Shown here: positions 9,098 to 16,812 of the stretch, piece after piece
Position numbering within the stretch: position 1 is the stretch's first letter
How the letters are laid out: each line of letters opens with the position of its first letter
Origin: Shewanella sp. Isolate13
Lineage (GTDB): Bacteria; Pseudomonadota; Gammaproteobacteria; Enterobacterales; Shewanellaceae
NCBI RefSeq assembly: GCF_022398325.1
Contig: NZ_JAKEVD010000002.1
Location: forward strand, 1 to 64,000
Length of the DNA: 64,000 bases
Direction: 5' to 3'
Notes under the pieces: generated by a model
The model's database searches: none
Told to the model about the DNA's origin: nothing
Seen by the model: only the letters and a program-made list of their open reading frames with translations
Made by a program: the position numbers and the translations under genes

Positions 9098-9495
9098 AAA
9101 AACAGCTCAAGATTTGAACAGTGCTGACGGTGGTTACGAGACGAATATGGCAGTAGACCAGCTGATGATCTCGCTATGCTTGATTCTATTTTGCGGTAAA
9201 TTTGGGGGGAGCCTATTTACGCCATCACTTCGGCATCTTCTGGCTGCTCCTCGTTACTAAATCGATGGCTGTGAATGTGAGTCTCTATTCACTGTTACCA
9301 GAGCTAACGTTTGAACTAATAAGCGCTTATATTCATTCCATTTCGTTGTGGTCTAACAAAGTTAAAATTTAATTAACTTTAGATTTTTCGGTTTCTCCAA
9401 TATAAATGCGCTTAATTAATTTTAATGCGTTAAATTTTAGGAGCTATTGACCAGACTGGAGCACAGGCGACAGTTTTGGAAAATAAAAAAACACG
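9098..9495. other. Intergenic region upstream of the TerC/CBS gene
   Basis: About 400 AT-rich bases without a plausible gene on either strand. I looked for a yybP-ykoY (manganese) riboswitch, because that RNA precedes some TerC genes, and did not find its conserved GGGGAGUA core. The ribosome-binding site before 9496 is weak (TTGGAAAAT). Confidence 0.4.
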
Positions 9496-11028
9496 ATGGA
9501 ATTTTTGCTTGAACCACAAATATGGATTGGCTTAATTACCCTAATTATTATCGAGATCGTTTTAGGTATCGACAACCTTGTTTTTATTGCTATTTTAGTT
9601 AAAAAACTACCACCAGAACAGCGCGATAAAGCAAGAACAATAGGCTTGTCTTTAGCCTTAATAATGCGACTTGGCTTGTTGAGTATTGTTTCTTGGCTAG
9701 TCACCTTAACCCAGCCGCTATTTAGTATTTATGACTTAAGCTTCTCAACTCGAGATTTAATCTTAATCATTGGTGGTTTGTTCCTACTATTTAAAGCGAC
9801 TCACGAACTGCATGAGCGTTTTGAAGGAGATATGCATCAACAGCAAGGTGCGAATGTTTATGCTAGCTTCGGTGTGATTATCGCACAGATCTTAGCTTTA
9901 GATGCGGTATTCTCATTGGACTCGATTATTACCGCTGTAGGTATGGTTGATAGCTTAGCTGTGATGATGATTGCAGTAATCGTCTCTATGATTGTGATGT
10001 TATTGGCTTCTAAGTCGATTACTAACTTTGTTAATGCTCACCCGACCGTCATCGTATTGTGTTTAAGCTTCCTGCTGATGATTGGCTTTATCTTGGTTGC
10101 TGAAGGTTTTGGTTTCCATATTCCGAAGGGTTACCTATACGCCGCAATCGGTTTCTCACTATTGATTGAGATGTTTAACCAAATGATTAGCTCAAGCCAT
10201 GCTAAGCATGCAGAGCGAGTACCATTGCGTCAGCGCACAACTGAAGCCATTTTTAGACTGATGGGCAATAAGCACTATAACCAGCATGATGACGATGAAG
10301 GCGCAGAACCTGCACCAGTGAGTTTTGGTGATGCTGAGCGCGAGATGGTCACTGGCGTACTGTCGCTTTCAGAGCGTAATGTGCGCACAGTGATGACCCA
10401 AAGAAGCGAGACGGTTTGGCTTAATACTGAAGATAGTACCGATAACATCAAGCAAACGATTAAGAATAGTCGCCATCAAAACTTCCCTGTTTGTCGTGGC
10501 TCCTTGGACAACTTAGTCGGTATCGTGCGCAGTAAAGATCTACTTCTGGGCATTGAAGCGGGTGAGAACTTAGCGGATATTGCAGCAGCTTTTCCTGCGT
10601 ATATTGTGCCAGATAGCATCAATGTTATCCGTCTACTCGATGGCTTTAGAGAGTCTCGCGCCGGCATGGCTGTGCTTGCAGACGAGTTTGGTAGCATTCA
10701 AGGTATCGTGACCCTACACGATTTGCTTGAGTCGATTGTGGGTGAGTTCCCTGATATTGGTGAGATCCCTGAGATCAGTGTGTGTAATGACGGCTGGCTA
10801 GTTAAGGGCTCTACCTCGCTACATGATCTTGAGTCGCGCTTAGAAACCATAGGACTGATTGATAAGCAGCAGGAGTACATTACCGTTGCAGGCTTATTGT
10901 TGACCTTAAACTCAACCATTCCGAAGGTGAGTGATGTGATTGAATTTGCCAAGCTCAAATTTGAGATCGTCGAAGCCGATGACTTCAAAGTCTCATTGGT
11001 GAAGGTGAGTCATTTACCTGTAAATTAA
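9496..11028 (+). CDS. TerC-family membrane protein with CBS pair and CorC/HlyC domain (YoaE/YegH type)
   Basis: A 510-residue protein with the layout of E. coli YoaE and YegH. Residues 1-235 form a TerC-type membrane domain of about seven helices, with the conserved acidic motifs [12 protein letters not shown] and [15 protein letters not shown] pair of CBS domains follows (about 290-415), and a CorC_HlyC transporter-associated domain closes the protein (about 425-505). The acidic intramembrane residues suggest metal ion handling, probably export, gated by nucleotide binding to the CBS pair. Substrate is not proven for the family. It is transcribed alone and ends at a strong terminator. Confidence 0.9.
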   Translation: MEFLLEPQIWIGLITLIIIEIVLGIDNLVFIAILVKKLPPEQRDKARTIGLSLALIMRLGLLSIVSWLVTLTQPLFSIYDLSFSTRDLILIIGGLFLLFKATHELHERFEGDMHQQQGANVYASFGVIIAQILALDAVFSLDSIITAVGMVDSLAVMMIAVIVSMIVMLLASKSITNFVNAHPTVIVLCLSFLLMIGFILVAEGFGFHIPKGYLYAAIGFSLLIEMFNQMISSSHAKHAERVPLRQRTTEAIFRLMGNKHYNQHDDDEGAEPAPVSFGDAEREMVTGVLSLSERNVRTVMTQRSETVWLNTEDSTDNIKQTIKNSRHQNFPVCRGSLDNLVGIVRSKDLLLGIEAGENLADIAAAFPAYIVPDSINVIRLLDGFRESRAGMAVLADEFGSIQGIVTLHDLLESIVGEFPDIGEIPEISVCNDGWLVKGSTSLHDLESRLETIGLIDKQQEYITVAGLLLTLNSTIPKVSDVIEFAKLKFEIVEADDFKVSLVKVSHLPVN

Positions 11029-11046
11029 TTGGTTTTGAGTAAAGAA

Positions 11047-11073
11047 AAGGGTCTGCATTGCAGACCTTTTTTA
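11047..11073. terminator. Bidirectional terminator
   Basis: GGTCTGC and GCAGACC form a hairpin flanked by A-rich DNA on the left and a six-T run on the right. It serves the TerC gene on the plus strand and probably the convergent purine permease too. Confidence 0.85.
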
Positions 11074-11100
11074 TTGAGCAGATTTTGCTTTTTAATTGCG

Positions 11101-12471
11101 TTACAGCATAACTAGGTACGCGATAAAGATCAGTGATAAGCCATAGATGATCGGATGGACTTCGCGTCCTTTACCCGCCACCACCATGGCAAATGCATAA
11201 CTGATAAAACCCATCGCCATGCCGTTAGCTGGAGAGAAGCTTAAAATGGTGAACATCATGGTGAAGAAGGCGGCAATGCACGATGGCTTGTGATCCCACT
11301 GGATCTGACCTAAGCGGCCTATCATGTAGATGCCTACTACGATCATCGCAGGTGCAACAATAGCGGTAGAGAACATAGAGAAGACTGGGTAACAGAACAG
11401 TGCTAACAGGAATAAACCAGCGGTGGCAACGGCTGCAAGACCCGTCTTGGCACCTTGTGCCGAGGCGATGCCAGATTCAGAAAATGCCGTGATAGAGGTG
11501 GTACCCAAAACACTACCAATTACCGTGCCGCCCGCATCGGCTACAAGCGCCGAGCGCGCATTTGGCACCTTGCCATCTTTGTCGATAATGCCGGCATCTT
11601 TGCCCACGCCGACAATGGTCGATAAACCATCGAAGAAGTCGACAATAAAGAAGATGATGACGATAAACAGCAGATCGAATAGCTTATCGGCGGTGAGAAA
11701 CTCGAAGTTAAACACCTTACCAAAGCTCGGCTCTATGCTAGGTGGGGCGCTGAACCAAGTCTCTGGGATTGGTGCATATTGAGTGCCTAATACGGCATCG
11801 CTGATAAGGGTAAGTGTTATCGAGGTCATAAAGGCGATAAAGGTCGCCAGTTTCACGTTTCTCACCATACAGCCAACAGCGACAAACAAACTGATAAAGG
11901 CGATGGCCACTTGGGGCTGGGTAATGTCACCCATGCTAACCAAAATGACTGGGTTGGCTACGATAATGCCGGCATTTTTAAGCCCGAGGAAGGCGATAAA
12001 CAAGCCTAAAGATACCGTGATGGCGAGCTTAAGATCTTCGGGGATCGACTCAATCATCTGCTTACGGATCTTGGTCATAGAGAAGATCAAATAGACGATA
12101 CCCGATAGGAAGATGCCGAACAGCGCTTCGTGCCAAATAAGCGCCACAGAGCTAGATGCTAACATGCCCTTGAAGAAGCCGTTCATGCTCATACCGGGCG
12201 CTAACATCACAGGGTAATTACCGAAGAAACCCATGATTAGGGTGGCTAATGCTGCGGCTAAGGCGGTGGCGGTAAAGATCGCCCCCTTATCCATCCCCTC
12301 AATGCTACCTAAGATCGCTGGGTTCACCGCTAAGATGTAGCTCATGGCTAAGAAGGTAATAAAGCCTGCATAAAGCTCGGTGCCAACATTGGCATTGCGC
12401 TTAGAAAGTTGGAAAGTATTTTCCATATAGCGGGACTGTCCCGCACGTTGAAGTAAGCTAGAGATCGCCAC
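11101..12471 (-). CDS. Purine (guanine/hypoxanthine-type) permease, NCS2/AzgA group
   Basis: A 456-residue inner-membrane permease with 12 or more hydrophobic segments, related to PbuG/GhxP/AzgA. Recognisable motifs are TELYAGFITFLAMSYILAVNP near the N-terminus, PVMLAPGMSMNGFF, and FFIVDFFDGLSTIVGVG in the middle. I take the GTG at 12471 as start because TAAGG lies seven bases before it. The ATG at 12426 (MENTFQL) is where many relatives begin, but it has no ribosome-binding site and follows a perfect palindrome. A guanine-class riboswitch and promoter lie upstream, supporting import of guanine or hypoxanthine under purine feedback control. Confidence 0.9.
   Translation of the reverse strand: MAISSLLQRAGQSRYMENTFQLSKRNANVGTELYAGFITFLAMSYILAVNPAILGSIEGMDKGAIFTATALAAALATLIMGFFGNYPVMLAPGMSMNGFFKGMLASSSVALIWHEALFGIFLSGIVYLIFSMTKIRKQMIESIPEDLKLAITVSLGLFIAFLGLKNAGIIVANPVILVSMGDITQPQVAIAFISLFVAVGCMVRNVKLATFIAFMTSITLTLISDAVLGTQYAPIPETWFSAPPSIEPSFGKVFNFEFLTADKLFDLLFIVIIFFIVDFFDGLSTIVGVGKDAGIIDKDGKVPNARSALVADAGGTVIGSVLGTTSITAFSESGIASAQGAKTGLAAVATAGLFLLALFCYPVFSMFSTAIVAPAMIVVGIYMIGRLGQIQWDHKPSCIAAFFTMMFTILSFSPANGMAMGFISYAFAMVVAGKGREVHPIIYGLSLIFIAYLVML
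12430..12444. repeat. Palindrome inside the permease 5' coding region
   Basis: GCGGGACTGTCCCGC is a perfect inverted repeat (6-7 bp arms) directly before the internal ATG at 12426. In mRNA it would form a small GC-rich hairpin. It could repress internal initiation or take part in the riboswitch output. Confidence 0.6.
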
Positions 12472-12595
12472 AGTGATGCCTTATTAATGTTTATTGATGC
12501 GCTAATTTTTTAAACGCTAAGGGTTCAATAAATTTATTGGCGAATACCACTGTGCTGCCAAGTGTTTTAGACGTTTGGCAGTGGACGGTGATTGG

Positions 12596-12660
12596 GCTGT
12601 AGTCACAAGATTAGGTCTTGTGGTAGAGACTTCTGGACCAAATTTCCAGCGATATACAGC
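12596..12660 (-). ncRNA. Purine riboswitch aptamer, guanine class
   Basis: Read on the minus strand, this is a three-way junction of the purine type. P1 pairs GCUGUA (12660-12655) with UACAGC (12601-12596). P2 is CUGGA/UCCAG with the 7-base loop AAUUUGG. P3 is ACAAG/CUUGU with the 7-base loop ACCUAAU. The GG of L2 and CC of L3 can make the usual kissing contact. J2/3 reads GUCUCUACC, keeping the core bases equivalent to U47 and U51. J3/1 reads GACUAC with C at the specificity position (12602), which indicates guanine or hypoxanthine. J1/2 reads UAUCG where most members have UAAUC, so the usual 25-45 pair is altered. A hairpin at 12547-12584 follows, without a U-tract, so the output mechanism is not clear. 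Confidence 0.85.
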
Positions 12661-12680
12661 ACAATAAATTGTTGGCGCGG

Positions 12681-12708
12681 ATTCTACGCAGCTGCCGATA
12701 GTGCGCAA
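12681..12708 (-). promoter_or_regulatory. Promoter of the riboswitch-permease transcript
   Basis: On the minus strand TTGCGC (12708-12703) and TAGAAT (12686-12681) are separated by 16 bases, placing the start just before the aptamer. Confidence 0.5.
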
Positions 12709-12720
12709 GCAGCATTGGGG

Positions 12721-13020
12721 AAAACGTGCAGTGGATCAAGTTTTTACTGAAAAAACAAGCTGTAGAAATTGATAGCAACTTATCTAGCTTAAGTTATTGC
12801 GTGAGGCAATCCACATAAAGACAGTTGCTCTCTCACTCGAGGCATTGCTGTCTATTTTGGCGAGCCTGTCAGAAGCAGAACTGGAGAAAGGCTCGTCATT
12901 CAGTACTGGCTAGATTGCTTGAGGCTAGATTACTTGAGTCTAGGCCGAATTGAGTAATGTGGGCTACAGTATTAACTGCAGATAAGACCAAGGCCTTGCG
13001 ATAAACCGCAGGGCCTTTTT
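12721..13020 (+). ncRNA. Possible small RNA ending at an orphan terminator
   Basis: No protein gene lies on the plus strand here, yet the stretch ends at a strong plus-strand terminator (12990-13020). The region also holds two imperfect copies of CTAGATTGCTTGAGG (12910-12939). No clear promoter was found. The call depends on the terminator alone. Confidence 0.25.
12990..13020 (+). terminator. Intrinsic terminator without an obvious upstream gene
   Basis: An 11-bp stem with one G-U pair (AAGGCCTTGCG with CGCAGGGCCTT, loop ATAAAC) is followed by a T-run. No T-run exists on the minus side, so it acts only on plus-strand transcripts, for which no gene is visible. Confidence 0.75.
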
Positions 13021-13041
13021 GTTCGCGGTTCAGCTAAGCTT

Positions 13042-13082
13042 GCTAAATCAAACCAAGCCAAACCAAGCTAAATCAAACCAAG
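13042..13082. repeat. Short direct repeats across a stop codon
   Basis: GCTAAATCAAACCAAG occurs at 13042-13057 and again at 13067-13082, with a further AACCAAG copy between them. The repeats cover the end of the permease gene and its 3' flank and look like slippage duplications. Confidence 0.6.
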
Positions 13083-14077
13083 TTAAGCACCCACCCCATG
13101 ATAGTGAATGACACTAATAGTAAGGCAAATAGAATCGCTAATAGTCGCCACTGCATCACTTGTTTTAGCATCACAAACTCTGGAAAGCTCGCCGCAACCG
13201 TACTCATGCAAAAAGCCAGTGTTGTGCCTAATGGCACCCCTTGTACTAGCAGGCTTTCCATTACTGGGATCACCCCAGTGGCATTAGCATAAAGCGGGAT
13301 CCCCATTAGTACCGCCAATGGTACGCTCCACCATTGACCATCACCTAGATTGGCTTCGAGCCAACCAGCAGGCACAAAGCCATGTAGTGCTGCACCTAGG
13401 CCGACACCTATGATGACCCACTTCCAAACACGACCAAAAATTTCGCCAGTTTCAGATTTAGCAAAAGCGTGACGCTGTTGCCAAGTCACCCCATGCTGTG
13501 AATGAGTGCTTTGAGAATGAGTGAGTGGCGTAGCTGCCTCTTGTGTTGATTGTCGCCCAATAGCATAAGCCTTAGCGGCTAACGGCTGTAACCAGCGTTC
13601 AGCCTTGAGCAAGTCAAGAATGGCCCCACCAATTATGCCGATAGTAATGCCGGTAACGATGTAAAGTAAGGTGATCTCTAAGCCTAATAGGCTAAACAGC
13701 AATAACACTGCGACTTCGTTAATTAAGGGGGAGGTCAGTAGAAAGGCCATGGTTATGCCGATGGGGATCCCCGCAGAGGTAAAGCCTAAAAACACTGGGA
13801 TACTGGAGCATGAACAAAAAGGGGTGATGGCACCAAAGCCTGAGCCCAAACCATAGCCGATAAGCTTGGGTTTCCCTGCTAAATAACCGCGGACGCGCTC
13901 AACATTGAGTGACGTTCGCAGCCAACCTATGGCGTAAATCATTACAATCAATAACGCAAAAATCTTAGTGGTATCTTCGACAAAAAAGTGCACCGCTTGG
14001 CCGAACTGGGTTTGATTTGAGAGGCCGAAGCAGTCGTAGACTAGCCAGTCTGCGAATAGGGTGAACCAGGTAAACAT
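13073..14077 (-). CDS. Permease of the ArsP/DUF318 family
   Basis: A 334-residue membrane protein with two bundles of four to five helices separated by a polar, His/Gln/Ser-rich loop (about 180-210). The first bundle carries FGAITPFCSCSSIPVFLG, the conserved Cys-containing motif of ArsP-like permeases, which in characterised members is linked to export of organoarsenicals or other thiol-reactive compounds. It is the last gene of an arsR-thioredoxin-permease operon, which supports a metal or metalloid stress role. The exact substrate is not shown by the sequence. Confidence 0.85.
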   Translation of the reverse strand: MFTWFTLFADWLVYDCFGLSNQTQFGQAVHFFVEDTTKIFALLIVMIYAIGWLRTSLNVERVRGYLAGKPKLIGYGLGSGFGAITPFCSCSSIPVFLGFTSAGIPIGITMAFLLTSPLINEVAVLLLFSLLGLEITLLYIVTGITIGIIGGAILDLLKAERWLQPLAAKAYAIGRQSTQEAATPLTHSQSTHSQHGVTWQQRHAFAKSETGEIFGRVWKWVIIGVGLGAALHGFVPAGWLEANLGDGQWWSVPLAVLMGIPLYANATGVIPVMESLLVQGVPLGTTLAFCMSTVAASFPEFVMLKQVMQWRLLAILFALLLVSFTIMGWVLNLV

Positions 14078-14157
14078 AAACTTACCTTACGCATAGATGA
14101 ATAAATAGAGAGTGAGAGGCTGGCTCAAGCTGAGGGTTATGAACACCAGCCTTATGG

Positions 14158-14400
14158 TTATTGACGGTGAGTGCTCAGTAAGTCCTGGATCTCTTGTTCT
14201 GATGGGACTTTTCCCGCAGTCACTACATCACCGTTAACCACTATAGCGGGTGTCGACATCACGCCGTAATCAAGAATTGCCGCCATGTCTGTGACCTTGT
14301 TGAGAGTGAATGGTAGCGCCATCTCTGTTGCGATTCGTTCCACTTCTGTCGCTAAGTTAGAGCATTTTTTACAGCCACTTCCTAGGATTTCAATTTTCAT
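14158..14400 (-). CDS. Small thioredoxin-like protein (redox-active disulfide protein 2)
   Basis: Eighty residues with the compact thioredoxin/glutaredoxin fold: a first strand MKIEILGSGC, the active site CKKC (residues 10-13), the cis-Pro strand STPAIVVNG and a C-terminal helix. This matches the family often annotated as redox-active disulfide protein 2, commonly encoded beside ArsR regulators and DUF318 permeases. It lies between those two genes here and probably delivers electrons or binds the thiol-reactive metal before export. The partner role is inference from gene order. Confidence 0.85.
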   Translation of the reverse strand: MKIEILGSGCKKCSNLATEVERIATEMALPFTLNKVTDMAAILDYGVMSTPAIVVNGDVVTAGKVPSEQEIQDLLSTHRQ

Positions 14401-14441
14401 AATGAGCCTTATGGTAAAGATTTATTGGGACGATAAAAGCG

Positions 14442-14759
14442 TTAAACCAATGCTGCATGGTGGGCGGCATTTTTCTCAATGACACTTTCAACACAGCTAA
14501 GCATTTTTAATAAGCAGGGCGTTTCTAAACGGTAATAGATCTGTTTGCCGTCACGGCGGCTACTGATAATGCCCGCTTGACGCAGCAGTGATAGGTGTTT
14601 GGACACTGTTGAAATATCTGCGTTGACCCCATCTGTTAGCTCGCAAACACAGCGCTCTTGCTGTTGTAGTTGTTCAACCAGCCATAGACGAGTCGGGTGC
14701 GCCAAAGCTTTAAGTACAGCTGCACGGGCATTCAATTTCAGTTGCTCTTGTTCTGTCAT
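14442..14759 (-). CDS. ArsR/SmtB-family transcriptional repressor
   Basis: A 105-residue winged-helix regulator: ALAHPTRLWLVEQL (helices 1-2), ERCVCELTD containing the CVC metal-binding pair typical of ArsR (near residues 37-39), the recognition helix ISTVSKHLSLLRQAG, and the wing ISSRRDGKQIYYRL. It is the first gene of the operon with the thioredoxin and permease. A perfect 7-6-7 inverted repeat in its own promoter region is a likely operator, so autorepression relieved by a thiol-reactive metal(loid) is expected. The inducer is unknown. Confidence 0.9.
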   Translation of the reverse strand: MTEQEQLKLNARAAVLKALAHPTRLWLVEQLQQQERCVCELTDGVNADISTVSKHLSLLRQAGIISSRRDGKQIYYRLETPCLLKMLSCVESVIEKNAAHHAALV

Positions 14760-14789
14760 CGCTTGGTATTATCTGTTTATTGATTTGTT

Positions 14790-14809
14790 ATTTGGCAAAA
14801 TAGCCAAAT
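14790..14809 (-). promoter_or_regulatory. Probable ArsR operator
   Basis: ATTTGGC and GCCAAAT form a perfect dyad with six bases between. On the minus strand the -10-like TATTTT lies in its middle, 17 bases after TTGTAC, so a bound repressor would block RNA polymerase. The start codon is 31 bases downstream of the dyad. Confidence 0.65.
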
Positions 14810-14970
14810 GTTTTTTGTGGTACAAGGTTTTTGCTTAAATGACATTCAGAATCGTGATCTATGAGTCATTTCTATTGGCTTAGTGAGTGCGAGTTCTAGG
14901 AGGGGGGACGAGAATGGCTATTGGAGTGACGACAAGTTCTGGCTAGACACTTTTCTGTGTGAGGAGAGAA

Positions 14971-15002
14971 AATGCCTTGTAGCAATACTTGTACAAGGCA
15001 TT
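14971..15002 (-). terminator. Terminator of the DUF2999 gene
   Basis: AATGCCTTGTA and TACAAGGCATT form an 11-bp stem. On the minus strand TTTTCTC follows. It lies just past the DUF2999 stop. Confidence 0.7.
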
Positions 15003-15007
15003 GCGGA

Positions 15008-15259
15008 TTACTTTTGCAGTTGTGCTTTTGCCGCTTCAACTTTTGCAAAATCTAAGCCTAGCTCTTCAACGGCTTCTTTAATCAAAGCTGGGTTTTGCAT
15101 AACAAGACCCATAAGCTGTTGTAGCTTTTCAGGTGCAATACCTAGCTGGCCAATGGTAGCCATCGCCATCATTGGGTTTTCAGTCAATGTCTGAAATAGA
15201 GATGTAATTTGCTCGTCGCTGACGTTGTGCTCTTTTAAGATCGCAATAATCGGGTTCAT
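15008..15259 (-). CDS. DUF2999 family protein
   Basis: Eighty-three residues, wholly helical by pattern, with the short motifs MNPIIAILKEHNVSD, LTENPMMAMATIGQLGI and VMQNPALIKEAVEELGL, which I recognise as the DUF2999 family of Shewanella, Vibrio and relatives. Repeated LGI/LGL-ended helices suggest a small helical bundle. Function is unknown. It is monocistronic, with its own terminator. Confidence 0.8.
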   Translation of the reverse strand: MNPIIAILKEHNVSDEQITSLFQTLTENPMMAMATIGQLGIAPEKLQQLMGLVMQNPALIKEAVEELGLDFAKVEAAKAQLQK

Positions 15260-15585
15260 TGCATTACCTTTGCTTGCTGTGGAAAGTTAATTGGCGCTGA
15301 TTCTAGCACTTTTCTGTAGCTAACCTTCAATTAGATTATCTGATGACCTTGTCGATTCGGTTAGGCGGAGGTGCTTTTGAGCGGAGCTATTGGTAAGCGG
15401 TATGACGAGACATTGAAGACGAGTGATTGCCGTATCGCTACTGGATTGCTCTGTAGCAATATGGGCTATCCAAAATCAGCAGATTTTGCATTAATGAGTG
15501 AGCATCAGAGACGTTAGCCACTTAATCTGCTTAATTTGCTCCTCACTTACTGCAAATTCATGCTTATGGGCTAGTCGGGGTCAGC
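15260..15585. other. Intergenic stretch with no supported feature
   Basis: About 325 bases between the DUF2999 promoter side and the small hydrophilic ORF. I found no ORF with a ribosome-binding site, no strong hairpin and no repeat. Confidence 0.35.
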
Positions 15586-15747
15586 CTACTCTTCGGGGCT
15601 TTCATGGTACTCATGTTGGTCTTTTTTAGGCTTGGGTACATGAAGTTCATTAGGGTTTTGCCCCAACTTTTTCTTATGCTCAAACTCTGCTGAGTGTTGT
15701 TTTCCATGATCTGGCTGTCTTCGAGTACTGTCGTGTGATTTGCTCAT
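15586..15747 (-). CDS. Small hydrophilic protein, 53 residues, unknown
   Basis: An ATG at 15747 opens a 53-codon frame ending at TAG 15586-15588. The product is extremely polar, rich in His, Lys, Glu, Pro and Gln, with pieces such as MSKSHDSTRRQPDHGK and KPKKDQHEYHESPEE, and has no hydrophobic core, so it is likely disordered. A weak GAG ribosome-binding site precedes it. I know no family. The coding call rests on the clean frame and coherent composition; conservation in relatives would decide it. The next 335 bases (15748-16082) hold its upstream region and the promoter region of the BI-1-like gene. Confidence 0.5.
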   Translation of the reverse strand: MSKSHDSTRRQPDHGKQHSAEFEHKKKLGQNPNELHVPKPKKDQHEYHESPEE

Positions 15748-16082
15748 ATTTACATTCTCAACTAGTTCGACTGAGCGTGATATTTACGCCTATGATATAT
15801 AGTGAAGTATGGCATGGAATCGGGCGTTCAGATGGGCAATCGCCATCGTTATAAGAAAGTGATCTATTCAATTCTGCTTTTACTGCTGTTAGCTTCATCG
15901 CTGTGAACATTAAAACCATCGGCTGTTTTTATGTTGATTTTGGATAAGCTCTAACCAGTTAACCCTTTATTTGTTGACCTATTTTGCAAATTGAATCTTT
16001 GTTTATATTGCAGAGTCTCAACTTTGGCTAAGCTCCGCGGCATTTGGCGGTATAACCGTATTATTGCTAGGAAATAGCTTAC

Positions 16083-16757
16083 ATGGAAAAGTCACAAGCA
16101 GGCCTGAGTCATTACTTGTCTGGGCTGTTTTTAAAAGATAGACAGGTTAGCAAGCGGGTATTCAACTTAGTGATTGGCTTAGTGTTAATCTGGGGATTTA
16201 CTACTAACTACCTGACAGTTGTTTACTTTCCGACAGAGTGGATTAATAGTATTAATCCTTGGTTTATTTTGATCGGTTTTTTGGTTTTTTCTACTCTAGG
16301 CTTCATGATAATGTTTCGTTATGAAGCGCCATTATATAGCTTTTTAGGCTATAACATACTCACGTTAAGCGTCGGTTTATTGCTTAACTTGTGTTTACAA
16401 CAATTCTCCTACAGTGAGATTGTAACAGCGATTCAATACACCGCGACTATTACCTTGTTAATGATTATTACTGCGACGCTGATGCCGAATCTATTTATTC
16501 ATTTTGGTAAGGTGCTGGCAGTGATCACTGGTTGGATTTTGGTGATTGAGCTGAGTTGGTTATTCATATTTGGCCATAGCCATGAGGCTATTCACTGGAT
16601 TGTAGCTGCTTGCATGTGTGGCTATATTGGTTATTTCTGGGCTAGTGCTAGTAAGTTCGGTGATACATTAGATCAAGCTATTGATTTTGGTGGCATGCTT
16701 TATATGGAGATCATTAACCTGTTCTTACGAATATTGGAGCTGATATCAAAGAAATAA
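16083..16757 (+). CDS. Bax inhibitor-1/YccA-family membrane protein
   Basis: A 224-residue protein with seven hydrophobic segments, as in the BI-1/TMBIM family: helices near 27-45, 57-77, 86-106, 115-133, 141-160, 166-186, and a final amphipathic segment. The C-terminus has DQAIDFGGMLYMEIINLFLRILELI, resembling the conserved ALxLYLDFINLFLxLLRLL end of the family. Bacterial members form pH-sensitive calcium leak channels (BsYetJ) or interact with FtsH (YccA). It is a single gene with a strong terminator. Confidence 0.85.
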   Translation: MEKSQAGLSHYLSGLFLKDRQVSKRVFNLVIGLVLIWGFTTNYLTVVYFPTEWINSINPWFILIGFLVFSTLGFMIMFRYEAPLYSFLGYNILTLSVGLLLNLCLQQFSYSEIVTAIQYTATITLLMIITATLMPNLFIHFGKVLAVITGWILVIELSWLFIFGHSHEAIHWIVAACMCGYIGYFWASASKFGDTLDQAIDFGGMLYMEIINLFLRILELISKK

Positions 16758-16773
16758 GTTAAGGCTTATCGCA

Positions 16774-16806
16774 CAAAAAAGCACAGCTTAAGCTGTGCTT
16801 TTTTGT
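16774..16806. terminator. Bidirectional terminator
   Basis: AAAAAAGCACAGCTTAAGCTGTGCTTTTTT is a complete palindrome with A- and T-runs on either side, separating the convergent BI-1-like and HlyD-like genes. Confidence 0.9.
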
Positions 16807-16812
16807 CAATCA

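Noticed and set aside
9434-9495. Possible yybP-ykoY (Mn2+) riboswitch before the TerC gene
   Set aside because: The conserved GGGGAGUA and CGCU-type loops were not found.
12517-12708. 63-codon minus-strand ORF
   Set aside because: It coincides with the purine aptamer and its promoter, so the conservation there is that of RNA structure rather than protein.
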